DNA from: Halobacterium litoreum
Lineage (GTDB): Archaea; Halobacteriota; Halobacteria; Halobacteriales; Halobacteriaceae
Length of the DNA stretch: 64,000 nt
Direction of reading: 5' to 3'
Assembly (NCBI RefSeq): GCF_021233415.1
Contig: NZ_CP089466.1
Coordinates: 1,178,001-1,242,000 of the forward strand
Shown here: positions 34,274-42,586 of the stretch, piece by piece
Position numbering within the stretch: position 1 is the first letter of the stretch
How the letters are laid out: each line of letters begins with the position of its first letter
Made by a program: the position numbers and the translations under genes
Notes under the pieces: generated by a model
What the model was told of the DNA's origin: nothing
Seen by the model: only the letters and a program-made list of their open reading frames with translations
Database searches by the model: none

Positions 34274-36088
34274 ATGTGCGGAATAACGGCGTGCGTCGCC
34301 ACCGACGACGTGGCCGACACGCTGCTCGCCGGCCTCCGGAACCTCGAGTACCGGGGGTACGACTCGGCGGGCGTCGCGACCCGGAACGGTGACGGCGTGA
34401 CCGTCGTGAAACGCGAGGGCGGCATCGACGAACTCGCCGCGAAACTCGACGACGCCGACCCGTCCGGCCGCCTCGGCGTCGGGCACACGCGCTGGAGTAC
34501 ACACGGCGCGCCCACCGACGCCAACGCCCACCCGCACACCGACTGCGAGGGGCGGGTGGCCGTCGTCCACAACGGCATCATCGAGAACTACGCCGACCTC
34601 CGCTCGGAACTCGCGGCCCGCGGCCACGAACTCACGAGCGACACCGACACCGAAGTCGTCCCCCACCTCGTCGGCGAAGCGCTCGCCGACGGCGCGTCCC
34701 CGGAGGCGGCGTTCCGCGCCGCGGTCGAACGCCTCGACGGGAGTTACGCGCTGGCGATGGTCGCGGCCGGCGAGGAAGCCGTCTACGCGACGCGCAACGG
34801 CTCGCCGCTCATCCTCGGCGTCGACGACGGCCGGCGGTTCCTCGCGAGCGACGTGCCGTCGTTCCTCGAACACACGTCCCGCGTCGTCTACCTCGAAGAC
34901 GGCGACGTGGTGCGCGTGACCGCCGACGACCACGAGATAACGGCCCTCGACGGTCGCCCGGTCGACCGGCCGGTCGAGTCCATCGACTGGCAGCCCGAGG
35001 ACGCCGAACGCGACGGCTTCGACCACTACATGCTCAAGGAGATTCACGAGCAGCCGGCGGCCCTCGAACGCGCCGTCAGCGGTCGCATCACGGCCGACGG
35101 GCGCGTCCAGTTGGACGACTTCCCGCCGGGCGCGTTCGACGACGTGGGAAACGTCCACCTGATAGCCTGCGGGACGTCCTACCACGCGTCGCTGTACGCG
35201 CGACAGCTGTTCACCGAGCGCGGCGTCCCCGCCCACGTGTTCAGCGCGGGCGAGTACGCGACGACGCCCGCGCCCGTCGACGACGACACGCTCGTCGTCG
35301 CGGTGACCCAGAGCGGCGAGACCGCGGACACGCTCGCGTCGCTCCGGAACGCCGCCGACCGCGGCGCGCGCACGCTCGCGGTGACGAACGTCGTGGGTTC
35401 GACGGCCGCCCGCGAGTGCGACGACGCGCTGTTCATCCGCGCCGGCCCCGAAATCGGCGTGGCGGCGACGAAGACGTTCTCCTCGCAGGTCGCGGCGCTG
35501 ACGCTGCTCGCCGAACGCCTCACCGAGGACGTCACCGGGTCGCCGGGCGACGACCGCGCCGACGTGTTGCGCGCGCTCGAACGACTCCCGAGCGACGTCC
35601 AGCAGGTCTTAGACCAGTCCAACCCCGAGCAGTTGGCCGCCCGGTACCGGGACCGCGACGGCCACTTCTTCATCGGGCGCGGCGTCGCGTTCCCGGTCGC
35701 GCTGGAGGGCGCGCTGAAGTTCAAGGAGATAACGTACGAACACGCCGAGGGGTTCGCCGCCGGCGAACTCAAACACGGCCCGCTCGCGCTCGTCACCCCG
35801 AACACGCCCGTCTTCGCGGTGTTCTCCGGGCGCCACGACGAGAAGACGCTGAACAACGTCGAGGAGGTGCGGACGAGGGGCGCGCCCGTCGTCGGCGTCG
35901 CCAGCGAGGAGGCGACCGACGTCGTCGACGCCGTCGACGAGTTCCTGCCGATTCCCGACACCCACCCGGTCGCCGCGGGCGTGCTCGCGAACGTCCAACT
36001 GCAGTTGGTGTCCTACCACGTCGCGGACCTGCTCGGGCGCTCCATCGACAAACCGCGGAACCTCGCGAAGAGCGTGACCGTAGAGTGA
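34274..36088 (+). CDS. glmS: Glutamine-fructose-6-phosphate transaminase (isomerizing)
   Basis: 604 residues, normal length. After Met removal the N-terminal Cys of MCGITACV is the glutaminase nucleophile, which fixes the start at 34274. The Ntn glutaminase domain (1-220) with RWSTHG and a substrate motif HNGIIENY is followed by two SIS isomerase domains (CGTSYHASLYAR and IGRGVAFPVALEGALKFKE); the C terminus KPRNLAKSVTVE is the classic GlmS end. It makes glucosamine-6-phosphate, the entry to UDP-GlcNAc for the glycan locus. The leader is long and structured. Confidence 0.96.
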   Translation: MCGITACVATDDVADTLLAGLRNLEYRGYDSAGVATRNGDGVTVVKREGGIDELAAKLDDADPSGRLGVGHTRWSTHGAPTDANAHPHTDCEGRVAVVHNGIIENYADLRSELAARGHELTSDTDTEVVPHLVGEALADGASPEAAFRAAVERLDGSYALAMVAAGEEAVYATRNGSPLILGVDDGRRFLASDVPSFLEHTSRVVYLEDGDVVRVTADDHEITALDGRPVDRPVESIDWQPEDAERDGFDHYMLKEIHEQPAALERAVSGRITADGRVQLDDFPPGAFDDVGNVHLIACGTSYHASLYARQLFTERGVPAHVFSAGEYATTPAPVDDDTLVVAVTQSGETADTLASLRNAADRGARTLAVTNVVGSTAARECDDALFIRAGPEIGVAATKTFSSQVAALTLLAERLTEDVTGSPGDDRADVLRALERLPSDVQQVLDQSNPEQLAARYRDRDGHFFIGRGVAFPVALEGALKFKEITYEHAEGFAAGELKHGPLALVTPNTPVFAVFSGRHDEKTLNNVEEVRTRGAPVVGVASEEATDVVDAVDEFLPIPDTHPVAAGVLANVQLQLVSYHVADLLGRSIDKPRNLAKSVTVE

Positions 36089-36228
36089 CCGTACCACCAC
36101 CACCACGATGCGAACACCACGGCTCGACGCCCGCCCCGAACGCGGCCGCCGCCCCGACCGGCAGTCGGCCGGCCGGCCGCCGCGGCGAGCCCGCGACGAC
36201 AGAACGGTGACAGCCCACGGACCCACAG

Positions 36229-36744
36229 ATGTCCAACCAAGAACGCGAATCGTTGAGTCAGGGGGAAGTGTACGACCTCCTGAGCAACGCTCGACGGCGC
36301 TTCGTCATCTCCTACCTCAGGGAGCGCGACGAACCGGTGGAACTCAGCGACCTGTCCCGCGAGGTGGCCGCGTGGGAGAACGAGACGGCGGTCGAGAACC
36401 TCACCGACCAGCAGGTCAAACGCGTCTACGTCTCGCTCTACCAGACCCACGTGCCGAAACTCGACGACTCCGGCATCGTGGACTACGACCAGGACTCCGG
36501 CGAGGTGCGACTCACGTCCAGCGTCGCCGAACTGGACACGTACCTGCCGGAGCGAGACGACGAACGAGTGCCGTGGCAGTTGGTGTACGCCGGCATCGCG
36601 GGCGTCGGGCTGCTGGCGTACGTGTTCGTGTTGGCGTTCCCCGGTCTCGTCGGGGGCGTCACGACGACTGCCGTCGGCGTCGCGGTCATCGTCGCGTTCG
36701 GCGTCGCGGCGGCAGCGCACTACCTGACCGGGAGGGAACTATGA
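36229..36744 (+). CDS. Membrane-anchored HTH regulator (second DUF7344-like copy)
   Basis: 171 residues, clearly a paralogue of the regulator at 32142: LLSNARRRFVISYLRERDEPVELSDLSREVA and KRVYVSLYQTHVPKLDDSGIVDYD align with it, and two C-terminal helices (about 118-165) follow. No obvious promoter element precedes it; it may be transcribed from glmS, whose stop is 140 bp upstream. It is followed after 22 bp by a small winged-helix gene. Role inferred as envelope-linked transcription control. Confidence 0.8.
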   Translation: MSNQERESLSQGEVYDLLSNARRRFVISYLRERDEPVELSDLSREVAAWENETAVENLTDQQVKRVYVSLYQTHVPKLDDSGIVDYDQDSGEVRLTSSVAELDTYLPERDDERVPWQLVYAGIAGVGLLAYVFVLAFPGLVGGVTTTAVGVAVIVAFGVAAAAHYLTGREL

Positions 36745-36766
36745 TTCGACACTCACGGAGGCGGCC

Positions 36767-37045
36767 ATGACGCCGGACTGGGACGTGGTCGGCTACGTCA
36801 TCAGTTCGGAGCACCGCACGAAGGTACTGGGACGGCTGGCCGAGGGGCCGGCGACGCCCACGCAGATAGCCAGCGACGTCGACCTGTCGGTGACCCACGT
36901 CTCGCGGGCGCTGAGCTCGCTCCGGGAGCGCGAACTCGTCGAGTTGCTCGTGCCCGAGGACCGACGGAAGGGCCGCGTCTACGGCATCACCGACCTCGGC
37001 GGCGAGACCTGGGAGACCATCCAAGCGAAAGACCTCACGAAGTGA
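36767..37045 (+). CDS. Small winged-helix transcriptional regulator
   Basis: 92 residues, a single MarR/ArsR-like winged helix: HRTKVLGRLAEGPATPTQIASDVDLSVTHVSRALSSLRERELVEL is helix-turn-helix plus recognition helix, and RRKGRVYGITDLG is the wing. No ligand domain. It directly follows the membrane HTH gene and probably shares its transcript. Target unknown. Confidence 0.85.
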   Translation: MTPDWDVVGYVISSEHRTKVLGRLAEGPATPTQIASDVDLSVTHVSRALSSLRERELVELLVPEDRRKGRVYGITDLGGETWETIQAKDLTK

Positions 37046-37189
37046 CGGCGGAAAAACGGGGTGGGGGAGCGTGGTGGCTCCAGTCGGGGGCAGGGTCGGG
37101 GAGTCGCGCTCCGGGGGAGACGCGGAACGGTCGTCCTCCCCACTCTGTGTGTCTGGTGCCACCCCCTTTGTTAAGCGGGGCGTGCGCCG

Positions 37190-37552
37190 TTAGGTAGCGA
37201 GAACCACGACCGCGTTTCTGGCGGCGACGGCGACGTGAACGACCGCGGGGAGTCCGTACCCGAGGACGCGGACGACGCGGTCGGCGTTCGGCGGCGGGTC
37301 GAGCCACCGGTCCACCGCGAGAATCGTGGCTTCGGTGACGGCGACGACCGCGACGACCACGAGGACGCTCGCGAGCAGGAGCGCCGCGGGCACGCCGTAC
37401 GCGTGAATCGCCGCGGCGACGACGGGGTTCGCTTCGCGGACGTCGGCCACCCACCGGAGCCCGGCGTACGTGGTCGCGGCGTCGGCGAACTTCGACGCCG
37501 CGAGGAGGGCGACGAGGCCGGTTCGCGTCCCGAGTGCGTCGGTCGCAGACAT
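37190..37552 (-). CDS. Small membrane protein (possibly DUF5658-like)
   Basis: 120 residues with three to four hydrophobic helices. The N-terminal KFADAATTYAGLRWV...EANPVVA pattern resembles haloarchaeal DUF5658 proteins, a match I cannot confirm by search. A promoter element ATAACAAA lies 26 nt before its ATG. It diverges from the zinc-ribbon gene. Function unknown. Confidence 0.75.
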   Translation of the reverse strand: MSATDALGTRTGLVALLAASKFADAATTYAGLRWVADVREANPVVAAAIHAYGVPAALLLASVLVVVAVVAVTEATILAVDRWLDPPPNADRVVRVLGYGLPAVVHVAVAARNAVVVLAT

Positions 37553-37578
37553 CGACCGACAGTCCGCCTCGTCGCCGG

Positions 37579-37586
37579 TTTGTTAT
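37579..37586 (-). promoter_or_regulatory. ATAACAAA promoter element
   Basis: Reverse-strand ATAACAAA ends 26 nt before the ATG at 37552. It forms a divergent pair with the element at 37645. Confidence 0.6.
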
Positions 37587-37644
37587 GGCCCGAGTTCCGC
37601 GCGCACCGCTCGAAATCAGTCGTTTCGACGGGGATAGGCGTTCG

Positions 37645-37652
37645 ATAACAAA
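37645..37652 (+). promoter_or_regulatory. ATAACAAA promoter element
   Basis: ATAACAAA ends 25 nt before the ATG at 37678 of the zinc-ribbon gene. Confidence 0.6.
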
Positions 37653-37677
37653 GGCTCCGGGCGTCGCTGGTGGGGGC

Positions 37678-37827
37678 ATGGCACAGCGACAACCGACACT
37701 CGGCGAGTGCCCGGACTGCGAGGCTGCCGTGCCGGAGGGCGCGTTGCTCATCCGGTACCGCCGGAACGGCTGGCCCGCGGTGTTCGCCGAGTGCCCCGAC
37801 TGCGGTGGCGTCGTCCGGCCGACCTGA
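37678..37827 (+). CDS. Small zinc-ribbon protein
   Basis: 49 residues. Two CPDC knuckles (C11/C14 and C39/C42) separated by 24 residues form a one-zinc ribbon. A perfect leaderless-type promoter precedes it. Such mini zinc fingers are common and functionally undefined in haloarchaea. The next small gene starts 56 bp downstream with its own promoter. Confidence 0.8.
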   Translation: MAQRQPTLGECPDCEAAVPEGALLIRYRRNGWPAVFAECPDCGGVVRPT

Positions 37828-37847
37828 CCGCGACCGGAAGCCGCGGC

Positions 37848-37855
37848 ATAACGAA
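37848..37855 (+). promoter_or_regulatory. TATA-position element ATAACGAA
   Basis: ATAACGAA ends 28 nt before the ATG at 37884 of a 36-codon reading frame, supporting that frame as a real gene. Confidence 0.5.
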
Positions 37856-37883
37856 ACACGTGGCGGTGGACGATTCGCTCGCC

Positions 37884-37994
37884 ATGCGCTTGAAACTGCT
37901 CGCCACCACCGTCCTGGTGGGCGTTGCACTGGTAGCCGGACTGTTCGTCGAACGACGCACGCGACCCGACCTCGCGGACGAGTACGCCGACTGA
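37884..37994 (+). CDS. 36-residue single-helix membrane protein
   Basis: Starts MRLKLLATTVLVGVALVAGLF, one transmembrane helix with a basic N-terminal flank, and ends in an acidic tail. No similarity recognised. The ATG at 37884 is preferred to an in-frame GTG at 37860 because of the promoter spacing. It may be a small regulatory or structural membrane peptide; coding status rests on promoter, helix and composition. Confidence 0.55.
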   Translation: MRLKLLATTVLVGVALVAGLFVERRTRPDLADEYAD

Positions 37995-38159
37995 CCGAGC
38001 CGCGGGCCGCGAGTGCGCGAGCGCCGCCGGCGCGGACGTGTCGGCTCGCTTCGACGTCCCCGCGAGTACGCCCGGACTGCCCGCCTGTTCGGCGGCGTAA
38101 CTGATTTCTATCCACTCGCACTCGACGCCCGCGGAGACCGCCTGAGACCCCTCAATTCG

Positions 38160-38250
38160 CCCCTCGTAACGGGGTACGACGAGGGAATATTCGTCGGTCT
38201 TAGGACCCGGATACTGCTGTTATTGGTGTTATTACAATACTTACGAGGGG
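38160..38250. repeat. CCCCTCGTAA inverted-repeat set around a promoter
   Basis: CCCCTCGTAA at 38160-38169 is perfectly inverted as TTACGAGGGG at 38241-38250; a third partial copy (ACGAGGG) is at 38179-38185. The downstream copy sits between the TATA-position element (38231-38238) and the ATG at 38265, a usual place for a repressor site. Confidence 0.55.
38231..38238 (+). promoter_or_regulatory. TATA-position element ATTACAAT
   Basis: ATTACAAT ends 26 nt before the ATG at 38265, within a locally A+T-rich stretch from about 38213 to 38245. Confidence 0.58.
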
Positions 38251-38264
38251 TCAAAGCGAGTGCG

Positions 38265-38381
38265 ATGGCACACCAGATAACCGAGTCGGACAAGCAGCGG
38301 ATGAAGCGGTTCGCGGCGACGCCGAAGTACCAGCGCGGCCCGCACCTCCTCGAACCGGAGGCCGAGGACGGCGACGAGTAG
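38265..38381 (+). CDS. 38-residue conserved-looking small protein
   Basis: Starts MAHQITESDKQRMKRFAATP; amphipathic basic helix followed by an acidic tail, no cysteines, no signal. The ATG is 26 nt from a promoter element flanked by an inverted repeat, so expression is probably regulated. I have the impression that similar small proteins occur in haloarchaea but cannot name the family. Longer in-frame frames upstream cross the promoter and are rejected. Confidence 0.65.
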   Translation: MAHQITESDKQRMKRFAATPKYQRGPHLLEPEAEDGDE

Positions 38382-38486
38382 AGCAGTCGGTAACGTGGTA
38401 CAAACGGGGTGAGGCGACTCGCGTGTGCCGCCACACCCGCGGTTCCCTCCTCTTTTACTTCCTGTACGCGGCGGGTAGCGCGCGCC

Positions 38487-39044
38487 TCACTCACCGACCA
38501 CTGTCTCGACGCGGACGACCGTCGCGAACTCGCCGTCGAGGTGTGCGAGCGCACTCCGGTGGACCTCCTCGGCGGGGATGGTGTCGCCGTCGAACGTCCG
38601 GTCGAAGGTGGCCGTGGCGTCCCGCGCGAGCGTCACCTCGTAGCCGCGGTTCTCCGCCATCCGCGTGGTCGTGGAGACGCAGTGGTCGGTGGTCAGCCCG
38701 CAGACGACGAGCGCGTCGACGCCGCGCTCGGCGAGCCACGAGTCGAGGCCGGTGCCGACGAACGCGCCGTTGACCGACTTCACGACCTCGTGCTCGTCGC
38801 CGGCGGGTTCGAGGTCGTCGCGGTACGCGAACCCGGGTTCGCCCCGCTGCAGCGGCGAGTCCGGTTCGGTGGAGTCGTGGCGGACGTGGACGACGGGCGC
38901 GTCGGCGGCCCGCCACGCCGCGAGCAGGTCGCCGGCGCGCGCTTCGGCGTCGGGGTTGTTGCGTTCGCCCCACGCCGGGTCGTCGAACCCCCGCTGGAAG
39001 TCGACGAGGACGAGCGCCGTCGCCGGCGTCGGTCCGTCAGTCAT
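38487..39044 (-). CDS. Isochorismatase-family cysteine hydrolase
   Basis: 185 residues. The catalytic triad D15 (LVDFQRGF), K89 and C122 ([13 protein letters not shown]) of the isochorismatase/nicotinamidase family is intact, and the cis-peptide loop before Cys122 is present. The start overlaps the end of the YqcI-like gene by 8 bp, so they are co-transcribed. Substrate unknown; possibilities include amide hydrolysis linked to the upstream N-hydroxylase-like protein. Confidence 0.92.
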   Translation of the reverse strand: MTDGPTPATALVLVDFQRGFDDPAWGERNNPDAEARAGDLLAAWRAADAPVVHVRHDSTEPDSPLQRGEPGFAYRDDLEPAGDEHEVVKSVNGAFVGTGLDSWLAERGVDALVVCGLTTDHCVSTTTRMAENRGYEVTLARDATATFDRTFDGDTIPAEEVHRSALAHLDGEFATVVRVETVVGE

Positions 39045-39867
39045 CGGCCTCGCGGGGCGCGCCCGCCACGGGGTCGACGCCCGCGGTCGCCTTCGGGTGG
39101 TCGCGCGTGAACGTCACCGGACACTCGTCGGGCGCCTGCGCGTCGTCCTCGCGGAACATGTACTGGGGCCACTCGCGGTCGCCGTCCACGCCCCAGTCCC
39201 CGAGGTCGGCGTGCGGGCAGACGCCGTCGTACTCCTCCATCCGGCCCTGGATGGTCTCGCGGGCGCGCTGGCCGGCGTCGGTGTCCGCGGTGATGCCGTC
39301 GAACAACTGCCGGGGCTGGAACGTGATTTCCAGGCCCACCGGACAGTACCGCGAGTACCGGCCGTGCTCGTCGTAGAACGGCGCGCGACACGTCGGGAAC
39401 ATCGGTTCGCCGCCGAAGCAGAACTCCCACTCCGGGTCGTCCGTCTCCGTCGGAATGTCCGCGGGCCACGGCTCGGGGTCGTGGACGTGCAGGAAGTTCA
39501 GGACGTGCCAGAGCGCCTCGTGGTAGTCGACCTCCTCGAAGTCGCGCTCGGGCGGCGCGAAGAACGTCACGAGCGACGCCCGGCCCTCGCGGTCCCGGTA
39601 GACGTCGAGGTACTCCAGTAGCGCGTCCCTAAACCGGAGGAGCGCGTCCGGGTCGGTGAGCGACGGGACGACCGCGTACAGCGGTTCGCCGTTGGCCACC
39701 GACTCCGCGCCGAAGAAACACGGGAACGGCTCGCCGTCGCGCTCCCCGGTCACTCCCTCGCGGAACGTCTCCCAGTGTCGGTCCGCCCACGCCGGATAGT
39801 CGCCGGCTTCGACGCGCTCGGCCAGCGTCGACTGGTCGACCAGGGCCCCCAACTCCGGCTCGTTCAT
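39037..39867 (-). CDS. YqcI/YcgG family protein (GntA-like heme N-hydroxylase family)
   Basis: 276 residues. The N-terminal [20 protein letters not shown] (about 47-66) and central [26 protein letters not shown] segments match YqcI/YcgG (PF08892). This family includes GntA, a heme-dependent enzyme that N-hydroxylates a guanidine amino acid. A TAATTT box lies 23 nt before the ATG. It is paired with an isochorismatase-like hydrolase. Function here is inferred from the family only. Confidence 0.82.
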   Translation of the reverse strand: MNEPELGALVDQSTLAERVEAGDYPAWADRHWETFREGVTGERDGEPFPCFFGAESVANGEPLYAVVPSLTDPDALLRFRDALLEYLDVYRDREGRASLVTFFAPPERDFEEVDYHEALWHVLNFLHVHDPEPWPADIPTETDDPEWEFCFGGEPMFPTCRAPFYDEHGRYSRYCPVGLEITFQPRQLFDGITADTDAGQRARETIQGRMEEYDGVCPHADLGDWGVDGDREWPQYMFREDDAQAPDECPVTFTRDHPKATAGVDPVAGAPREADD

Positions 39868-40167
39868 GCGCCGAACTCGGGGCGTAGCGAAATTAGGCGT
39901 TCCGGTCGCACCGGGAGCGCGGACGGGGGCGAACTCACCTCGGGTGAGAGCGCGACGCCGTCACTCGCGGCGCGTTCACCGCCTCTCGACGGCGGTTCTC
40001 GGAGACCGATAATCGCAGACGCCGGTTTAGGTGGCGGGACGAACGTGTTCGTATAGAGCGGTGCTGCGGGCCGCGTCGTCGACCGACGCCAGCGTTTTGG
40101 TCCGCGGTACCGACACACACGACTGGACTGCACCGAACTGCGAACGCCCACCCACCAACCCCACACC
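39868..40167. other. 300-bp divergent intergenic region upstream of cydA
   Basis: Contains the reverse TATA-like box for the YqcI gene near 39891-39896 and a perfect hairpin CTCACC-TCG-GGTGAG at 39934-39948. Promoter-like T/A stretches for cydA (GTTTAGG near 40024, TCGTATAG near 40050, GTTTTGG near 40095) are present but none is at the leaderless spacing. No gene is evident. Confidence 0.5.
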
Positions 40168-41595
40168 ATGGTAGACCCAGTCCTCGCGAGTCGACTCCAG
40201 TTCGCGCTCACCACCATCGTCCACATCATCTTCCCCGTCGTCAGCATGGGGCTCGCTCCCTTCCTCGTCTACTTCACGTACAAGGACATCCGGAGCGACG
40301 ACCCCGTCTACGAGCAACTGCGGCGGTTCTGGACGAAGATATTCGCGGTGAGTTTCGTCGTCGGCACCGTCACCGGCATCGTCCTCGAGTTCGAGTTCGG
40401 CACCAACTTCGCCGCGTTCTCCGCGTTCGCCGGCGAACTGTTCGGCGGCCCGCTGGCCATCGAGGGCATGATGGCGTTCATGCTCGAAGCCACGTTCCTC
40501 GGCGTGTTCGTGTTCGGGCGCGAGCGCGTCGGCGACAAACTCTACTTCGTCTCCAGCGTCGCCGTCGGCCTCGGCACGTGGCTGTCAGCGGTCTGGATTC
40601 TCGTCGCGAACTCCTGGATGCAGACGCCGCGGGGCTACGAACTCGCACGGGAGGGCGGGCAGACCATCGTCCACCTCAGCGACCCCATCGCCGCCTACGC
40701 CAACCCCCGGTTCCCGTGGATGTTCGTCCACATGCAGAACGCCGCCGTCGAGTCCGTCGCGCTGCTGATGTCGGGCATCGCGGCGTACTACGTCTTCCGA
40801 CACCACGTCTGGGGATACCCCGTCGAACACCCGCGCTTCTGGCAGAAGACGCTCAAAATTGCGCTCGTCGTCCTCCTGATTACGGCCCCCTTCCAAGTCA
40901 TTCACGGCGACGCCTACGGCCGCCACGTCGCCGAGACCCAACCCCAGAAGTTCGCCGCGATGGAGGCCGTCTGGGAGACCGACTCCTACGTCCCCGAGTA
41001 CATCGTCGCGTTCCCGACGAGCGTCGACCAACTGCTCGACCCGCGCGCGAAGGAACTGTTCGGCATCGGCATCCCCGGCGGGGCGTCGTGGCTCGCGAGC
41101 GGCGGCGACCCGAACGCGGAGATACGCGGGCTGAACTCCTTCGAGACGGAGGCGCCACCGGTCGCCATCGTGTTCTGGGCGTTCCGCGCGATGGTCGGCC
41201 TGGGGTTCTGGTTCGTCCTGTTGGCGTTCTGGGCGGGCTACCGGTGGCGGACCGGCGACCTCTACGAGGACGGCCTGCTCCACAAGGCCCTGATGGGGTC
41301 GTCCTTACTCGGCATCCTCGCCGTCGAACTCGGGTGGATTGTCACCGAGGTGGGGCGCCAGCCGTGGGTCGTACAGGGCGTGTTGAAGACCAGCGAGGGC
41401 GTCTCCCCCGGCCTCACGGGCAGCGAGGCGACGCTGACGCTCGCCGGGTTCGCCGCGGTCTACCTCGGGCTGCTGTCGCTGTACACGTACGTAATCACGC
41501 GAATCGTGCGCGCCGGCCCGCCGGGCGGCGACGAACTGCGGACGCCCGAACCCCGGGACGCGACCGACGGCGCGGAGGTGGCCGTCGATGACTGA
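40168..41595 (+). CDS. cydA: Cytochrome bd oxidase subunit I
   Basis: 475 residues, nine membrane helices. H19 (TTIVHIIFP) corresponds to the heme ligand of the family; FVHMQNAAVES holds the second histidine near 190, and EVGRQPWVVQG is the highly conserved GxQPW motif near 395. The Q loop is short, as in Bacillus-type enzymes. It oxidises quinol (here probably menaquinol) and reduces O2. Its 3' end overlaps cydB by 8 bp. Confidence 0.95.
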   Translation: MVDPVLASRLQFALTTIVHIIFPVVSMGLAPFLVYFTYKDIRSDDPVYEQLRRFWTKIFAVSFVVGTVTGIVLEFEFGTNFAAFSAFAGELFGGPLAIEGMMAFMLEATFLGVFVFGRERVGDKLYFVSSVAVGLGTWLSAVWILVANSWMQTPRGYELAREGGQTIVHLSDPIAAYANPRFPWMFVHMQNAAVESVALLMSGIAAYYVFRHHVWGYPVEHPRFWQKTLKIALVVLLITAPFQVIHGDAYGRHVAETQPQKFAAMEAVWETDSYVPEYIVAFPTSVDQLLDPRAKELFGIGIPGGASWLASGGDPNAEIRGLNSFETEAPPVAIVFWAFRAMVGLGFWFVLLAFWAGYRWRTGDLYEDGLLHKALMGSSLLGILAVELGWIVTEVGRQPWVVQGVLKTSEGVSPGLTGSEATLTLAGFAAVYLGLLSLYTYVITRIVRAGPPGGDELRTPEPRDATDGAEVAVDD

Positions 41596-42586
41596 GCCGT
41601 TCCTCGCGGGCGGCCCGCTGTTCGGCCTGCCGCTCCCGGAACTGTGGTTCGCGCTCCTCTTTGCCATCCTCGGTACCTTCCTGTTCCTCGACGGCTTCGA
41701 CTTCGGCGCCGGCGTCCTGTTCGGCCTGCGCGAGGGCGACGAGGACCGGGAGACGATTCTCGCCGCCATCGGGCCGTTCTGGGACGGTAACGAGGTGTGG
41801 CTCGTCGTCTTCGGCGGCGCGCTGTTCGCCGCCTTCCCCACCGTCTACGCCGCGCTGTTCAGCCGCCACTACCTGCTGATGTTCGCCATCCTCGGCGCGC
41901 TCATCCTCCGCGGCCTCGCGCCCGAGATGTACGAACAGCGCCACGACGACGCGTGGCAGCGCTGGTGGGGGCGGTCGTTCGTCGCCGGGAGCGCGCTCTC
42001 GCCGTTCCTCCTCGGCGCGTTCGTCGGGAACTGGGTCGCCGGCGCCGGCCGGTCGCTCACGCTCTCCGGCGTCGTCGTCGGCGCCACCGTCGTCGCGCTC
42101 GCGGTCGTCTCCGGCGTCGCGTTCCTCCGGGTGAAGGCCCGCGGCGCGCTCCGCGAGGAGATTCGCACCTACGGCGAGGGCGCCGTCGTCGCGTACCTCG
42201 TCGGCGTCGTCGCTTCTCTGGGCGTGCTCTCGCTCGCCGCCGACCGCGTCGCCGACGCCGTCGCGACGCTCCCGGTCCTCGCGCTCGTCGTCGCGTCAGT
42301 CGCGCTCGCCGCGGGGTACGTCGCCGCGCTCCGCGCCGACCGCGACCACCTCGCGCTCGCCGCGAGCGCCGCGATGACCTACGGTCTCGTCGCCGTCGTC
42401 GCGCTCCTGCTCTACCCCGGCATCGACCCCGCGGGCGGCCACACCGTCGACTCCGCGATAATCTCGACGCTCCCGCTGAACCTCATGTCCGTCGGCGCGG
42501 CGATTCTGCTCCCGCTCGTCGCGTCGTACTTCGTCGTCCTCTACAGCGCGTTCAGCGGCCCCGCGGAACCCACGGAGGGGTACTGA
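41588..42586 (+). CDS. cydB: Cytochrome bd oxidase subunit II
   Basis: 332 residues, eight to nine helices. LDGFDFGAGVLFGL at about 36-49 and WDGNEVWLVVFGGALFAAFP are hallmarks of CydB. It overlaps cydA and a following 68-codon gene (TGATG), forming a three-gene operon. Confidence 0.95.
   Translation: MTEPFLAGGPLFGLPLPELWFALLFAILGTFLFLDGFDFGAGVLFGLREGDEDRETILAAIGPFWDGNEVWLVVFGGALFAAFPTVYAALFSRHYLLMFAILGALILRGLAPEMYEQRHDDAWQRWWGRSFVAGSALSPFLLGAFVGNWVAGAGRSLTLSGVVVGATVVALAVVSGVAFLRVKARGALREEIRTYGEGAVVAYLVGVVASLGVLSLAADRVADAVATLPVLALVVASVALAAGYVAALRADRDHLALAASAAMTYGLVAVVALLLYPGIDPAGGHTVDSAIISTLPLNLMSVGAAILLPLVASYFVVLYSAFSGPAEPTEGY

Noticed and set aside
36686-37162. Reverse-strand gene antisense to the small winged-helix gene
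   Set aside because: No motifs and a shadow-like composition; the forward winged helix is clearly coding. The reverse element at 37168 might still drive an antisense RNA (listed separately).
37995-38264. tRNA or other structured RNA in the 270-bp gap
   Set aside because: I saw no cloverleaf-like pairing or conserved T-loop; the local features are the promoter and inverted repeats instead.
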